The translations under genes were made by a program, and so were the position numbers. A stretch of DNA of 64,000 nt, taken from positions 1 through 64,000 of the forward strand of contig DATMAB010000018.1 of NCBI GenBank assembly GCA_035573675.1, given 5' to 3'. The DNA is from Terriglobales bacterium (GTDB taxonomy: Bacteria > Acidobacteriota > Terriglobia > Terriglobales > Acidobacteriaceae). The notes under the pieces were generated by a model. That model saw only the letters and a list, made by a program, of their open reading frames with translations, was not told the DNA's origin and did not search any database. How positions within the stretch are numbered: position 1 is the first letter of the stretch; every line of letters starts with the position of its first letter. Below are positions 30,703-41,072 of this stretch, piece after piece.

Positions 30703-31560
30703 ATGAAACGAATCTTCCTTGCACTGATAGCCGCGGCCCTGATGACCGCAGCCGCCTCCGCCCAGATCGCGGAAAAGAAATCTCTGACTCTGGAGGGCGC
30801 GCGCAAGGTGATCGCCGCCGCCAAAGCCGAGGCCCAGAAACTCAACGCACCCGGCGGCGTGATCGCCGTGGTGGATGACGGCGGCAATCTGATGGCGCTG
30901 GAGCGCCTGGACGGGACGTTCGCCGCCGGCGCCAACATCTCCATCGGCAAGGCCCGCACGGCCGTGCAGTTCAAGCGGCCGACGCGCTTTTTCGAGGAGC
31001 TGATCAACTCCAGCGGCAAGGGCCGCACGGTGATGGCGGCGCTCAACGACTTCACGCCGCTGATCGGCGGCGTGCCCGTCCTGGTGGACAACCAGGTGGT
31101 GGGCGGCGTGGGCGTGAGCGGCGCCGCCAGCGCGGCGCAGGATGAGGAGCTGGCCATCGCCGGCGCCAACGCGCTCTCCGGCACGATGGCGGCACCCGTC
31201 AGCTACTTCGACAAGGACCAGGTGTCGGCGGCGTTTGCCAAGGGCGCGGTGCTTTTCGACGGCCAGGGACGCAACTACATGGTGCACGCCAGCCGTCGCG
31301 AGAAGCCCGGCCAGGCGGAAATCCACAACCACGACACGGACATCATCTACGTGCTCGAGGGCACGGCCACGTTTGTGACCGGCGGCACGGTAGTCGATCC
31401 GAAGAATATCGCCCCGGACGAAATCCGCGGCGCCACCATCGAGAACGGCGAGACCCGCATGCTCAAGAAGGGCGACGTCATCATCGTTCCCAACAACACA
31501 CCCCACCTGTTCAAGGAAGTCTCGAATCCCTTCCTGTACTACGTGGTGAAGGTGCGGTAG
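30703..31560 (+). CDS. Secreted HbpS/GlcG-like domain fused to a cupin
   Basis: The 285-aa exported protein has a signal peptide (KRIFLALIAAALMTAAASA). Residues about 25-155 form a GlcG/HbpS (DUF336) heme-binding-like domain (LTLEGARKVIAAAKAEAQ, VIAVVDDGGNLMALERLDG, SIGKARTAVQFKRPT, GGVPVLVDNQVVGGVGVSG). Residues about 185-285 form a cupin barrel (EIHNHDTDIIYVLEGTATF for metal-binding His/Glu, then LKKGDVIIVPNNTPHLFKEV). The role is unknown; HbpS-type domains bind or degrade heme or sense redox stress. It heads a set of secreted proteins; the next gene encodes a single-domain relative 10 bp downstream. Confidence 0.85.
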   Translation: MKRIFLALIAAALMTAAASAQIAEKKSLTLEGARKVIAAAKAEAQKLNAPGGVIAVVDDGGNLMALERLDGTFAAGANISIGKARTAVQFKRPTRFFEELINSSGKGRTVMAALNDFTPLIGGVPVLVDNQVVGGVGVSGAASAAQDEELAIAGANALSGTMAAPVSYFDKDQVSAAFAKGAVLFDGQGRNYMVHASRREKPGQAEIHNHDTDIIYVLEGTATFVTGGTVVDPKNIAPDEIRGATIENGETRMLKKGDVIIVPNNTPHLFKEVSNPFLYYVVKVR

Positions 31561-31570
31561 ACGAGGAGAC

Positions 31571-32053
31571 ATGAACACTCTGCGCATGTTCGCTGCAACG
31601 GCCCTCATCGTGCTGGCGGCACTACCTGCCGGGGCAGAGCTGCCTCGGAAACAGGTCCTGACGCTGGAGGCGGCGAAGAAAATCGCCGCCGCGGCCGAGG
31701 CTGAAGCCCTGAAGCGGGGCGCCACCGTGGTGATCGCGGTGGTGGATGACGGCGGCTACCTCATCGTGCTCGAACGCCTGGATGACACTCAGGTGGCGAG
31801 TGTCGAGGTCGCTATGGGCAAGGCGCGCACGGCAGCCATCTTCCGCCGTCCCAGCAGAGTGTTCGAAGACCAGGTGAAGAACGGGCGTGTGGCCTCGCTC
31901 GCTCTGCCCGGCGCCACTCCGCTGCAGGGCGGTGTGCCCATCGTGGTGGATGGGAAAGTGATCGGCGCCATCGGGGTGAGCGGCAATACTCCGCAGGAAG
32001 ACGAGGACATCGCCAAGGTTGGCGTCGCGGCCACGGAGACAGCCATCCGGTGA
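31571..32053 (+). CDS. Secreted HbpS/GlcG-like protein
   Basis: The 160-aa product has a signal peptide (RMFAATALIVLAALPAGAE) and one GlcG/HbpS domain: LTLEAAKKIAAAAEAEALK, VIAVVDDGGYLIVLERLDD, MGKARTAAIFRRPSRVFE, GGVPIVVDGKVIGAIGVSG. It is a paralog of the first half of the preceding protein without the cupin. Its stop codon overlaps the GTG start of the gluconolactonase gene (GTGA), so the genes are translationally coupled. Confidence 0.88.
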   Translation: MNTLRMFAATALIVLAALPAGAELPRKQVLTLEAAKKIAAAAEAEALKRGATVVIAVVDDGGYLIVLERLDDTQVASVEVAMGKARTAAIFRRPSRVFEDQVKNGRVASLALPGATPLQGGVPIVVDGKVIGAIGVSGNTPQEDEDIAKVGVAATETAIR

Positions 32054-33678
32054 GCTACAAGAATGCAGCTCGCAGTCTGGCAATAGCGCTACTGGCGTGG
32101 GTCAGCGTGGCGCAGGTCCAGACCGTCGCCGATACTCCCGCAGGCAAGCCGCTCGCCACCATCGACCTCGCCACCAAAGAAGGCGCGGCACTGGTGAAGG
32201 GCACGTGGCGGTACAGCGATACGAAGATCGTCGAAGTCGATTTTCGCGGGCCCGGGCCGGACAACCAGCCCACCGGCGCGTCGGTGAAGACCTACGACTA
32301 CACGCCGCATGCGGGCGGAGCCGACTTCGACGATTCGGCGTGGCCGGCGATCGAGCCGGAAACGCTCAACGCGCGTCGTGGCTTCGGACGCCTCGGCTTC
32401 AACTGGTATCGCATCCGGCTGACCATCCCGGAGCATATCGGCAGCTTCGACCCCACCGGCTCGACGGTGGTGTTCGAGACCGCGCTCGATGACTACGCCG
32501 AAGTGTGGGTGGACGGCGAGCTTTCCCGCGCTCTTGGCCAGATGGGCGGCTCGGTGGTCTCAGGGTGGAATGCGCCCAACCGGCTCATCATCGGCCGCGA
32601 CGTGAAGCCCGGCCAGCAGATCCAACTCGCTGTGTTCGGCATTAACGGACCGCTTTCGAATCCGCCCACGAACTTCATCTGGATGCGGTACGCGAAACTG
32701 GAGTTCTACGAAGGTACGCGTGGGCCGCGGGCCGTCACGCCGGCGGAAGTAAATGTAGAAGTGCTGCGTCTCGATCCGGCGATGGACGCCATCGTCGGCC
32801 CTAACCCCAAGATCTTCAAGCTGGCCGAGGGGTTCAAATTCACTGAGGGTCCCATCTGGGTGCGCGACGGCGCTTACCTGCTGTTCAGCGACCCCAACAG
32901 CAACATCATTTACAAGTACACGAAGGACGGCGAACTCAGCGTCTTCCGCACACCGAGCGGCTACTCCGGGCCGGACATCGCGGAGTACGGCCAGCCTGGC
33001 TCGAACGGCCTGACCCTCGACCGCCAAGGCCGCCTTACCATCAACGAGCACGGCAACCACCGCGTATCGCGTCTGGAAAAGGACGGCGAGTTGACGGTCC
33101 TGGCAGACAACTACCAGGGCAAGCGGCTCAACAGCCCCAACGATCTGGTGTACAAGTCCGACGGCTCCCTGTACTTCACCGACCCGCCGTTCGGACTGCC
33201 GAAGTTCTATGATGACCCGCGGCGGCAGCTTCCCTTCGAGGGCGTGTTCCGCATCTCAAGCGATGGCAAGCTCTCGCTGCTCTCGACCGACCTGAAAGGG
33301 CCGAACGGCATCGCCTTCTCGCCCGACGAGAAGTATCTCTATGTGGGTAACTGGGACGAGAAGAAGAAAGTCGTCATGCGCTATGAAGTGAAACCTGACG
33401 GCACACTGGCGAACGGCCGCGTGTTCTTCGACATGACGGCAGCCAAGGGCGAGGATGCGTTGGACGGCATCAAGGTGGACCGGGCCGGCAATCTGTACGT
33501 TTCCGGGCCGGGCGGGCTCTGGGTATTCTCGGCCGAAGGCAAGCACCTCGGAACCATCGTTGCGCCCCGCCACGTGCACAACATGGCCTGGGGAGACGAA
33601 GACGGCAAGACGCTTTACCTGTGCGCGCGCAACACCCTGTACCGCATGCGGCTGAACATCGCCGGCGTGCGGCCGTAA
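32050..33678 (+). CDS. SMP-30/gluconolactonase with N-terminal beta-sandwich domain
   Basis: The 542-aa exported lactonase-like enzyme starts with GTG overlapping the previous stop. It has a signal-like N-terminus (ARSLAIALLAWVSVAQVQTV). Residues about 35-225 resemble a jelly-roll, carbohydrate-binding-like module (FDDSAWPAIEPETL, NWYRIRLTIPEHIG, ALDDYAEVWVDGEL). Residues about 250-540 form the six-bladed propeller of the SMP-30/gluconolactonase family (KFTEGPIWVRDGAYLLFSD, GLTLDRQGRLTINEHGNHRV, RLNSPNDLVYKSDGSLYFTD, GPNGIAFSPDEKYLYVGN, DGIKVDRAGNLYVSGPGG). E of FTEG, N of SPND and D of the later strands would bind the metal. It would hydrolyse sugar lactones made by the adjacent oxidoreductases. 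Confidence 0.9.
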   Translation: MSYKNAARSLAIALLAWVSVAQVQTVADTPAGKPLATIDLATKEGAALVKGTWRYSDTKIVEVDFRGPGPDNQPTGASVKTYDYTPHAGGADFDDSAWPAIEPETLNARRGFGRLGFNWYRIRLTIPEHIGSFDPTGSTVVFETALDDYAEVWVDGELSRALGQMGGSVVSGWNAPNRLIIGRDVKPGQQIQLAVFGINGPLSNPPTNFIWMRYAKLEFYEGTRGPRAVTPAEVNVEVLRLDPAMDAIVGPNPKIFKLAEGFKFTEGPIWVRDGAYLLFSDPNSNIIYKYTKDGELSVFRTPSGYSGPDIAEYGQPGSNGLTLDRQGRLTINEHGNHRVSRLEKDGELTVLADNYQGKRLNSPNDLVYKSDGSLYFTDPPFGLPKFYDDPRRQLPFEGVFRISSDGKLSLLSTDLKGPNGIAFSPDEKYLYVGNWDEKKKVVMRYEVKPDGTLANGRVFFDMTAAKGEDALDGIKVDRAGNLYVSGPGGLWVFSAEGKHLGTIVAPRHVHNMAWGDEDGKTLYLCARNTLYRMRLNIAGVRP

Positions 33679-33691
33679 CGGAGACCTGGTC

Positions 33692-35254
33692 ATGGAAAAG
33701 TACGACGTCATCATCATCGGGACGGGCGCGGGCGGCGGCACACTGGCCCACCGGCTCGCTCCCTCAGGTAAGAAGATCCTGTTGCTGGAGCGCGGCGACT
33801 ACGTGCCGCGCGAGAAGAAGAACTGGGATCCGCGCGCGGTCAACGTCGAGGGCTTCTACCAGACCAAGGAGAAGTGGCGCGACAAGGACGGCAAGGAACT
33901 CCACCCCCACACCAATTATTACGTGGGCGGGAACACCAAGTTCTATGGGGCGGCGCTGTTCCGCCTGCGCAAAGAGGACTTCGGCGAGATCAAACATCAC
34001 GGCGGCATTTCACCGGCGTGGCCCATCTCCTACGAGGAGCTGGAACCCTACTACCTTCAGGCCGAGCAGCTCTACCACGTGCACGGCCTGCGCGGGGAGG
34101 ATCCCACCGACCCGCCGGCCAGCGGCCCGTATCCGCATCCGCCGGTGAGCCACGAGTGGCGCATTCAGCAACTGCACGACGACTTCGCGCGCCACGGGTT
34201 GAAGCCGTTCCACGTGCCTATCGGCGTGATGCTGGACGAGAAGAACCCGCGCACCAGCAAATGCATCCGCTGCAACACCTGTGACGGATTCCCGTGCCTG
34301 GTCTTGGCCAAGTCCGACGCCCAAGTGTGCGCCGTCGATCCGGCGCTCGCGCATCCCAACGTCACGCTGCTGACCAACGCCAAGGCCGAGCGCCTGGAGA
34401 CGGACGCTTCGGGTCGCACGGTCACCAAGGTGATCGTGCAGCGTAACGGCAAGCGCGAGGAGTACGGCGCTGATGTCGTCGTGGTATCCTGCGGCGCCAT
34501 CAACTCGGCGGCATTGCTGCTGCGCTCCGCCAATGAGAAGCATCCGCGCGGCCTGGCTAACGGTTCCGACACGGTCGGCCGCCATTACATGGGTCATGTC
34601 AATTCCGTGCAGATGGCCATCTCCAAGTGTCCCAACCCCACGGTCTTCCAGAAGACGCTGGCCGTGAATGATTTCTACCTGGGATCGAAGGAGTGGGAAT
34701 ATCCCATGGGACACATCTCGTTCGTGGGCAAGCTGGATGGCGAAACGCTCAAGGCGGGCGCGCCACCGCTCACTCCCGGCTTCACGCTGGAGATGATGGC
34801 CAACCATTCGCTGGACTTCTGGCTGACGTCCGAAGACCTGCCCGACCCGAATAACCGCGTCACGCTCGACCGCGAGGGCAACATCGTCCTCAGCTACAAG
34901 CCCAACAACGAGGAAGGCCACAACCGTCTCATCGCCAAGCTCAAAGACCTGCTGAACCAGCAAACCAAGTGCCCCGAGCATGGACACCAGTGCCACGTCG
35001 GGTTGTTCGGGCGCAGCCTGTTCGTGGGACAGAGAATCCCGCTGGCGGGAGTGGCGCACCAGAATGGCACGGTCCGCTTCGGTAAAGATCCCAAGACTTC
35101 AGCGCTCGACGCGAACTGCAAGGCCCACGAAGTCGACAACCTCTACGTGGTGGACGCCAGCTTCTTCCCTTCGAGCGGGGCGGTGAATCCTGCGCTGACC
35201 ATCATGGCGAACGCCCTACGCGTGGGCGATCACCTGATGCAGCGGTTGAAGTAA
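33692..35254 (+). CDS. GMC family FAD-dependent oxidoreductase
   Basis: The 520-aa flavoprotein probably oxidises a sugar or alcohol. The N-terminal FAD-binding motif is IIIGTGAGGGTLAHRLAPSG with the Glu of LLLERG. The family C-terminal segment is SSGAVNPALTIMANALRVGD. A Cys-rich insert (KCIRCNTCDGFPCLV, residues about 190-205) resembles that of GMC subunits which pass electrons to a cytochrome. No signal peptide is visible. GGAGA lies nine bases before the ATG. It follows the gluconolactonase gene by 13 bp, so lactone formation and hydrolysis appear coupled. Confidence 0.9.
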   Translation: MEKYDVIIIGTGAGGGTLAHRLAPSGKKILLLERGDYVPREKKNWDPRAVNVEGFYQTKEKWRDKDGKELHPHTNYYVGGNTKFYGAALFRLRKEDFGEIKHHGGISPAWPISYEELEPYYLQAEQLYHVHGLRGEDPTDPPASGPYPHPPVSHEWRIQQLHDDFARHGLKPFHVPIGVMLDEKNPRTSKCIRCNTCDGFPCLVLAKSDAQVCAVDPALAHPNVTLLTNAKAERLETDASGRTVTKVIVQRNGKREEYGADVVVVSCGAINSAALLLRSANEKHPRGLANGSDTVGRHYMGHVNSVQMAISKCPNPTVFQKTLAVNDFYLGSKEWEYPMGHISFVGKLDGETLKAGAPPLTPGFTLEMMANHSLDFWLTSEDLPDPNNRVTLDREGNIVLSYKPNNEEGHNRLIAKLKDLLNQQTKCPEHGHQCHVGLFGRSLFVGQRIPLAGVAHQNGTVRFGKDPKTSALDANCKAHEVDNLYVVDASFFPSSGAVNPALTIMANALRVGDHLMQRLK

Positions 35255-35282
35255 CGCATAGCGCGGCTGCGGGTCTGGACTG

Positions 35283-36311
35283 ATGAACATGGAGAGAGCA
35301 CGGCGACCGAAGCATCGTCCAGCCCTGGGGCTGGCGCTACTGCTCCTCGCGCTCCCGCTCAACGCTCAGCAACCCCTGGTAGTGGCCGTGGATTCGGTCA
35401 ATATGACCGTTTCCGACATGGACCGCACCGTGGACTTCTATGCCAAGGTCCTGACCTTCGAGAAGGTCTCCGACGTCGAGGTTACGGGCGACGACTACGA
35501 GCACCTCCAGGGCGTGTTCGGCCTGCGCATGCGCGTGGTCCGCATGCGCCTGGGTGATGAATTCATCGAGCTGACCGAGTACCTTGCGCCCAAGGGGCGG
35601 CCGATTCCGGTAGATTCGCGCTCCAACGACCGCTGGTTTCAGCACGTGGCCATCATCGTGGGCGACATGGAGGCCGCCTATCGTCGCCTGCGGGAATTCA
35701 AGGTGGAGCATGCTTCCACCGGGCCGCAACGCCTTCCGGACTGGAATCCGAACGCCGGGGGCATTAAGGCCTTCTATTTCAAGGACCCCGACGGCCACCC
35801 GCTGGAAATCCTCGAGTTCCCGGCCGGCAAGGGTGACCCCAAATGGCATAGGCCATCCGACCGGTTGTTCCTGGGCATCGACCACACCGCTATCGTCGTC
35901 GGGGATACCGATGAAACCTTGGAGCTTTACCGGACTCTTATGGGCATGAGGGTGGTGGGGGAGAGCGAGAACTACGGTCCCGAGCAGGAGCGCCTGAACA
36001 ACGTCTTCGGGGCGCGCCTGAAAATCACCGCACTGCGCGCCGCCTCGGGTTTCGGCATCGAACTACTGGAGTACCTGTCTCCACGCGATGGCCGTGCCTT
36101 CCCGGCCGACGAAAAGGCCAACGACCTGGTACACCGGCAGACGCGGCTGGTCACGCTCGACGCAGAAGCCGCCGCACGCCGATTGCGCAGCGCCCGCGCG
36201 GCGTTCGTTTCCAGCAGCGTGATCGCACTGCCGAAGGCGGAGACGGGATACCGCAAGGCGTTTCTGGTACGCGACCCGGACGGGCACGTCCTTGAGGTCG
36301 CTGAAAAATGA
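35283..36311 (+). CDS. Exported tandem VOC (glyoxalase/bleomycin-resistance) protein
   Basis: The 342-aa product has a basic N-terminus and signal-like segment ([18 protein letters not shown]). Two VOC domains follow: [20 protein letters not shown] to [19 protein letters not shown] (about 35-180), and [20 protein letters not shown] to [16 protein letters not shown] (about 198-342). Each has the beta-alpha-beta-beta-beta pattern and metal-ligand-type His/Glu positions. The reaction is unknown. The stop codon overlaps the ATG of the glucosidase gene (ATGA). Confidence 0.85.
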   Translation: MNMERARRPKHRPALGLALLLLALPLNAQQPLVVAVDSVNMTVSDMDRTVDFYAKVLTFEKVSDVEVTGDDYEHLQGVFGLRMRVVRMRLGDEFIELTEYLAPKGRPIPVDSRSNDRWFQHVAIIVGDMEAAYRRLREFKVEHASTGPQRLPDWNPNAGGIKAFYFKDPDGHPLEILEFPAGKGDPKWHRPSDRLFLGIDHTAIVVGDTDETLELYRTLMGMRVVGESENYGPEQERLNNVFGARLKITALRAASGFGIELLEYLSPRDGRAFPADEKANDLVHRQTRLVTLDAEAAARRLRSARAAFVSSSVIALPKAETGYRKAFLVRDPDGHVLEVAEK

Positions 36312-39079
36312 ACGCTGGATCCACCCCGAGAGAGAGCCCTGGGATGAATCGCCCGCTTACCGCCGAAGAGCAACGCCTGGAGGAAAACCGCGAGCGCAAG
36401 ATGTACTGGAGCCGCTGGGGTCCCTACCTTTCCGAGCGCGCCTGGGGCACCGTCCGGGAAGACTACAGCGCTTACGGCACGGCCTGGGAGTTTTTTCCGC
36501 ATGACCACGCTCGTTCCCGCGTGTATCGCTGGAACGAGGACGGATTGGCCGGCATCTGCGACCGGCATCAGCAGATCTGCTTCGCTCTGGCGCTGTGGAA
36601 CGAACGCGATCCCATTCTGAAAGAGCGCATGTTCGGGCTTACCGGCAACGAAGGAAATCACGGCGAGGACGTGAAGGAACTCTATTTCTATCTCGACTCC
36701 ACACCTACGCACTCGTACATGAAGGCGCTGTACAAGTACCCGCAGGCTGAGTTCCCCTATGCCAATCTCGTGGAAGAGAACCGGCGCCGCGACCGTTCGC
36801 AGCCGGAATACGAGCTGCTGGACACGGGCGTCTTTCGCGAGAATCGCTACTTCGACGTCTTCACGGAATATGCCAAGGGCGGGCCAGACGATATCCTGAT
36901 CCGCATTACGGTCGCTAATCGCGGCCCTGAAGCAGCGAAGATCCATGTGCTGCCGACGATCTGGTTCCGTAACACCTGGTCGTGGGGCACAGGCGAGCCG
37001 CGTCCGCAACTCAGGCGGGATGCCAAGCGCGCGCCCGCCGCGGTCATCGAGCTGAACCACTCCAAGTACGGCGAGTGGCGCTTGTATTGTGAAGGCACTC
37101 CCGAACTGCTCTTCACGGAGAACGAGACCAACAACGAGCGCCTGTTCGGCACGCCCAACGCCACGCCCTACGTGAAGGACGGCATCAACGACTGCGTCGT
37201 TCACGGCGCCAAAGACAAAGTCAATCCGGCGCAACTGGGAACGAAGGCCGCCGCCCATTACATCCTGGGAGTCGGCGCCGGCAAGGAAGTCAGCATCTGC
37301 CTGCGGCTGACTGACCAGGTCTTGCCGCCCGGCGCCAGCGCTTTCGGCAGTCCGTTCGACCGCACTTTCGCCGACCGCAAGCGCGAAGCCGACGAGTTCT
37401 ACTCGACGGTGATTCCTCAGGACATCTCCGAGGACGCGCAAGCAGTGGCCCGCCAGGCCTTCGCGGGCATGCTGTGGTCCAAGCAGTTCTATCACTACGT
37501 GATCAAGCAGTGGCTGGAGGGCGACCCGGGCCAGCCGTCACCACCGTCGGAGCGCAAGAACGGCCGCAACCACGAGTGGATGCACCTGTACAACGCCGAC
37601 GTCATCTCCATGCCGGACAAGTGGGAGTACCCCTGGTACGCGGCCTGGGACCTGGCTTTCCATTGCATCCCGCTGGCGCTGGTGGACCCCGACTTCGCGA
37701 AGGACCAGCTCATTCTCATGCTGCGGGAATGGTACATGCACCCCAACGGACAGATCCCGGCGTACGAGTGGGCCTTTGGCGATGTGAATCCACCCGTGCA
37801 CGCCTGGGCGGCATGGCGGGTGTACAAGATCGAAAAGAAGCGCCGCGGCCAAGGCGACCTTCAGTTTTTGGAGCGTGTGTTCCACAAGCTGCTGCTGAAC
37901 TTCACCTGGTGGGTGAATCGCAAGGACGCGGAGGGCATGAACATCTTCCAGGGCGGCTTCCTCGGCCTGGACAACATCGGCGTGTTCGACCGCAGCGCGC
38001 CTCTGCCAACCGGCGGGCACCTGGAGCAGTCCGACGGCACGTCCTGGATGGCGATGTATACCCTCAACCTGCTGGCCATTGCCAAGGAACTTGCCTTGCA
38101 TGATCCCGCCTACGAGGACGTGGCCAGCAAGTTCTGGGAGCACTTCATCAACATCGCTTACGCCATGAACCATCTGGGCCACAACGGCATGGGCTTGTGG
38201 GATGAGGAGGACGGTTTCTACTACGATGCTCTGCATTTTCCGGACGGCCGCCTCGAACCCATGAAGATCCGCTCCATGGTGGGCCTGATTCCGCTGTTTG
38301 CCGTGGACACGCTGGAGCCCGAAACCCTGAAGCATTTGCCCGGCTTCGCCCGCCGGCTGGAATGGTTCATTGACAACCGCCACGACCTGACGGCGAACGT
38401 GGCCTGCATGCGCACGCCCGGACGTGGTGAGCGCCGCCTGCTTTCCATCGTGGATCGCGAAAAGCTGCGCCGTGTGCTGCGCATCATGCTCGACGAGAAC
38501 GAATTCCTCTCGCCCTACGGCATTCGCGCCGTCTCCCGCCGGCACCTGCGTGAGCCCTACGTGCTGCGGTTGAACAATCACGAATACCGCGTGGATTACG
38601 AGCCCGCCGAGTCCTCTACCGGCCTGTTCGGCGGCAACTCCAACTGGCGCGGGCCTATCTGGCTCCCGGTGAACTTCCTGCTCATCGAGTCGCTGCAGAA
38701 GTTCCACCACTACCTGGGCGACGACTACAAGGTCGAGTGTCCCACGGGGTCCGGCCGCACGATGACCCTGTGGGAGGTGTCGATGGAACTCTCGCGGCGC
38801 CTCACCCGCATCTTCCTGCGCGACGGAGAAGGCCTCCGGCCTGTGCACCAGCACTGGGGCGACCTGCAGCAGGATCCCAACTGGGGCGACCATATCCTCT
38901 TCTACGAGTATTTCCACGGCGACAACGGCTCGGGCGTGGGCGCCAACCACCAGACCGGCTGGACCGGCGTGGTCGCCAAGCTGATCCAGCAGAGCGCTGA
39001 GCGCGAACCCAAACAGCAAGCCCGCCCGCGGCAGCGAGTCGTCAAGACAGAGCTTGAAGGAACTAAGGTCGGGCGCTGA
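36308..39079 (+). CDS. GH63-like glucosidase (MGH1-type glycoside hydrolase)
   Basis: The 923-aa cytosolic protein has an (alpha/alpha)6-barrel of the GH63/MGH1 type, expected to release glucose from alpha-glucosides. Family sequences are [100 protein letters not shown] and [20 protein letters not shown] of AAWDLAF is a candidate general acid and the E/D of the later loops the base. The ATG at 36308 overlaps the preceding stop; a second ATG at 36344 ([10 protein letters not shown]) is where similarity begins. It is followed by glucose dehydrogenase, consistent with feeding released glucose to oxidation. Confidence 0.87.
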   Translation: MNAGSTPRESPGMNRPLTAEEQRLEENRERKMYWSRWGPYLSERAWGTVREDYSAYGTAWEFFPHDHARSRVYRWNEDGLAGICDRHQQICFALALWNERDPILKERMFGLTGNEGNHGEDVKELYFYLDSTPTHSYMKALYKYPQAEFPYANLVEENRRRDRSQPEYELLDTGVFRENRYFDVFTEYAKGGPDDILIRITVANRGPEAAKIHVLPTIWFRNTWSWGTGEPRPQLRRDAKRAPAAVIELNHSKYGEWRLYCEGTPELLFTENETNNERLFGTPNATPYVKDGINDCVVHGAKDKVNPAQLGTKAAAHYILGVGAGKEVSICLRLTDQVLPPGASAFGSPFDRTFADRKREADEFYSTVIPQDISEDAQAVARQAFAGMLWSKQFYHYVIKQWLEGDPGQPSPPSERKNGRNHEWMHLYNADVISMPDKWEYPWYAAWDLAFHCIPLALVDPDFAKDQLILMLREWYMHPNGQIPAYEWAFGDVNPPVHAWAAWRVYKIEKKRRGQGDLQFLERVFHKLLLNFTWWVNRKDAEGMNIFQGGFLGLDNIGVFDRSAPLPTGGHLEQSDGTSWMAMYTLNLLAIAKELALHDPAYEDVASKFWEHFINIAYAMNHLGHNGMGLWDEEDGFYYDALHFPDGRLEPMKIRSMVGLIPLFAVDTLEPETLKHLPGFARRLEWFIDNRHDLTANVACMRTPGRGERRLLSIVDREKLRRVLRIMLDENEFLSPYGIRAVSRRHLREPYVLRLNNHEYRVDYEPAESSTGLFGGNSNWRGPIWLPVNFLLIESLQKFHHYLGDDYKVECPTGSGRTMTLWEVSMELSRRLTRIFLRDGEGLRPVHQHWGDLQQDPNWGDHILFYEYFHGDNGSGVGANHQTGWTGVVAKLIQQSAEREPKQQARPRQRVVKTELEGTKVGR

Positions 39080-39128
39080 ACTTTTTCGTCCCATCGGAAT
39101 CTCAAGTGGGAACGGCTGAGGAGAAATC

Positions 39129-40295
39129 ATGAAGGGCATTGCAGAAACCGAAGCATCGGCCACGGACGTCGACACCAGCCGGGCTACGATGAAGGCCATC
39201 GCCGTCATCCCCGGCCAGGCGGGCAGCATCCACCTGCGGGAAGTCCCGAAGCCGCGCCTGGAAGAAATTTCTGGAGGACGCGGCGTTTTGGTGAAAGTGC
39301 TGCGCGTGGGCGTGGACGGTACCGACAAGGAAATCAACGCCGCTGAATACGGCGCTCCCCCGCCGGGCGATGACTACCTTATTCTCGGCCACGAAAGCTT
39401 CGGCCGCGTGGAAGCTGTCGCTCCCGGAGTGGTCGAGTTCCAGCCCGGTGACTACGTGGTGGCCTCTGTACGGCGTCCCGGGTCGAGTCTCTACGACAAG
39501 ATCGGCTTGCAGGACATGACCACGGACGATACCTACTTCGAGCGTGGTATCAACCTGCGCCACGGCTACCTGGCCGAGTACTACGCCGATTCCGCCGAGT
39601 TTCTGGTCAAAGTGCCCGGCGGGCTCAAGGAAGTGGGGGTGCTCCTGGAGCCTTCAAGCGTCGCCGAGAAGGCCATCAATCAGGCGTGGGAAATCCAGCG
39701 ACGCCTGCGGGTGTGGCGCCCCAAGCGTGCTGCCGTGCTGGGCACGGGGACCCTCGGTCTGCTGGCTTCGCTCTTCCTGCGTCTGCGCGGCCTCGAGGTC
39801 GTGGCCCTGGGCCGCACCGAGTCCCCGTACCTTAACTCGAATCTTCTGGAAGAGATCGGCGTACGTTATGTGAGCACCAAGCAGACCAGCCTGAAGCAGG
39901 CTGCGGAGCAGTTCGGCCCCTTCGATTACGTCCTCGAAGGCACGGGCAATTCTGGCCTGGTGTTTGAGGCTATGGAAGCGCTGGGCAAGAACGGGGTGCT
40001 GGCCATGGTGAGCATCACCGGCGGCGACAAGATGCTCCAGGTTCCCGCCGACCGCATCAACCAGGGCTTTGTGCTGGGGAACAAGGTGGCGTTTGGCAGC
40101 GTCAACGCCAGCCGCGAGGACTTCGAGCGTGCTGTCCAGGACCTGGGACAGGCGCAACTGGCGTATCCTGGCTGGCTCGCCAAGCTGCTCACCCACCCCA
40201 TCCGGGGTCTGGAAAACTACCAGCAGCTCATGCAGACGCTGACGGAGGCCAAGGGGGCCATCAAGGTGTTCTGTGAAGTGGCGCCCCTCGGATAA
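39129..40295 (+). CDS. Glucose 1-dehydrogenase-type medium-chain dehydrogenase
   Basis: The 388-aa NAD(P)-dependent enzyme of the zinc-alcohol-dehydrogenase superfamily is closest to the archaeal-type glucose/galactose dehydrogenases. Similarity starts at MKAIAVIPGQAGSIHL (residue 21); the first 20 residues form an acidic leader. Landmarks are RVGVDGTDKEINAAEYGAPP (where the classical catalytic Cys is replaced by Asp, as in that subfamily), LGHESFGRVEAV, and the Rossmann motif AVLGTGTLGLLASLF. The structural-zinc Cys cluster is absent. It would convert glucose to gluconolactone, matching the gluconolactonase encoded upstream. AGGAG precedes the ATG. Confidence 0.85.
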   Translation: MKGIAETEASATDVDTSRATMKAIAVIPGQAGSIHLREVPKPRLEEISGGRGVLVKVLRVGVDGTDKEINAAEYGAPPPGDDYLILGHESFGRVEAVAPGVVEFQPGDYVVASVRRPGSSLYDKIGLQDMTTDDTYFERGINLRHGYLAEYYADSAEFLVKVPGGLKEVGVLLEPSSVAEKAINQAWEIQRRLRVWRPKRAAVLGTGTLGLLASLFLRLRGLEVVALGRTESPYLNSNLLEEIGVRYVSTKQTSLKQAAEQFGPFDYVLEGTGNSGLVFEAMEALGKNGVLAMVSITGGDKMLQVPADRINQGFVLGNKVAFGSVNASREDFERAVQDLGQAQLAYPGWLAKLLTHPIRGLENYQQLMQTLTEAKGAIKVFCEVAPLG

Positions 40296-40304
40296 AGAAA
40301 AGCC

Positions 40305-40871
40305 ATGGAAGAACGACCGCTGTACATCCCGGTCATCCTGGGCACCACACGCAAGGGGCGCATGAGCGCGCACGTCGCGCGATTCGTCCACGGCGAACTG
40401 CTCAAGCGCAAGGGCGTGACTTCGGAGGTAATCGATATCGCCGAGCTGCCCCTGCCAGTGGACGACGCTGGTGAAGCCATCAAAGACGCCGGCTTCTCGG
40501 AGAAGATGAACCGCGCCGACGGCCTGGTAATCGTCTCCCCCGAGTACAACCACAGCTTTCCCGGGCTGCTCAAGCACGTGCTCGATTCCTGCCTGAAGGA
40601 ATACATCCACAAACCTGCTGGCATCGCGGGCGTTTCTGCCGGACCGTTCGGCGGGGCACGCGGCATCCAGAGTTTTTTGCCCGTTCTGCGTGAGCTAGGC
40701 TTGGTTGCCATCTTCTGGGACCTGAACTTCGGCACCGTCGCGAAGACGTTCGACGAGACCGGCAAGCTGCTCGACGAGGCCTACTACCGCCGCGCCGACA
40801 AGTTCCTGGGCGAGCTCATCTGGATGGCCAAGACGCTCCGCCACGGGCGCGAGAACATCGCTCTTGAGTAG
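40305..40871 (+). CDS. NADPH-dependent FMN reductase family protein
   Basis: The 188-aa flavodoxin-like protein has a phosphate-binding loop GTTRKGRMSAHVARF and the core segment GLVIVSPEYNHSFPGLLKHV with the SPEYNHS motif of this family. It would reduce FMN or quinones with NAD(P)H. It is located 9 bp after the glucose dehydrogenase gene and probably shares its transcript. Confidence 0.9.
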   Translation: MEERPLYIPVILGTTRKGRMSAHVARFVHGELLKRKGVTSEVIDIAELPLPVDDAGEAIKDAGFSEKMNRADGLVIVSPEYNHSFPGLLKHVLDSCLKEYIHKPAGIAGVSAGPFGGARGIQSFLPVLRELGLVAIFWDLNFGTVAKTFDETGKLLDEAYYRRADKFLGELIWMAKTLRHGRENIALE

Positions 40872-40880
40872 GAGAACGCT

Positions 40881-41063
40881 ATGGCCGCCAAGTCCAAGAT
40901 GATCTGCCCGGAATGCAACATGGAGATGAATCACCACGCCGAAAAGCTGGTCTATCCCTCGACTCCGCAAGAGATGAAGAGGATGGACCCCGCCCTCGGA
41001 GGCTTGATCGAGGAGACGCATACCTGCCCCGGCTGCGGCAAGGCCGAGGCGCGTTTGGCCTAG
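40881..41063 (+). CDS. Small zinc-ribbon protein
   Basis: The 60-aa product has two Cys pairs, CPEC (near residue 9) and CPGC (near residue 50), plus an MNHHAEK segment. It is expected to be a zinc ribbon. The function is unknown. It has GGAGA upstream and is in tight array with neighbours. Confidence 0.8.
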   Translation: MAAKSKMICPECNMEMNHHAEKLVYPSTPQEMKRMDPALGGLIEETHTCPGCGKAEARLA

Positions 41064-41072
41064 GAGAGAGTG

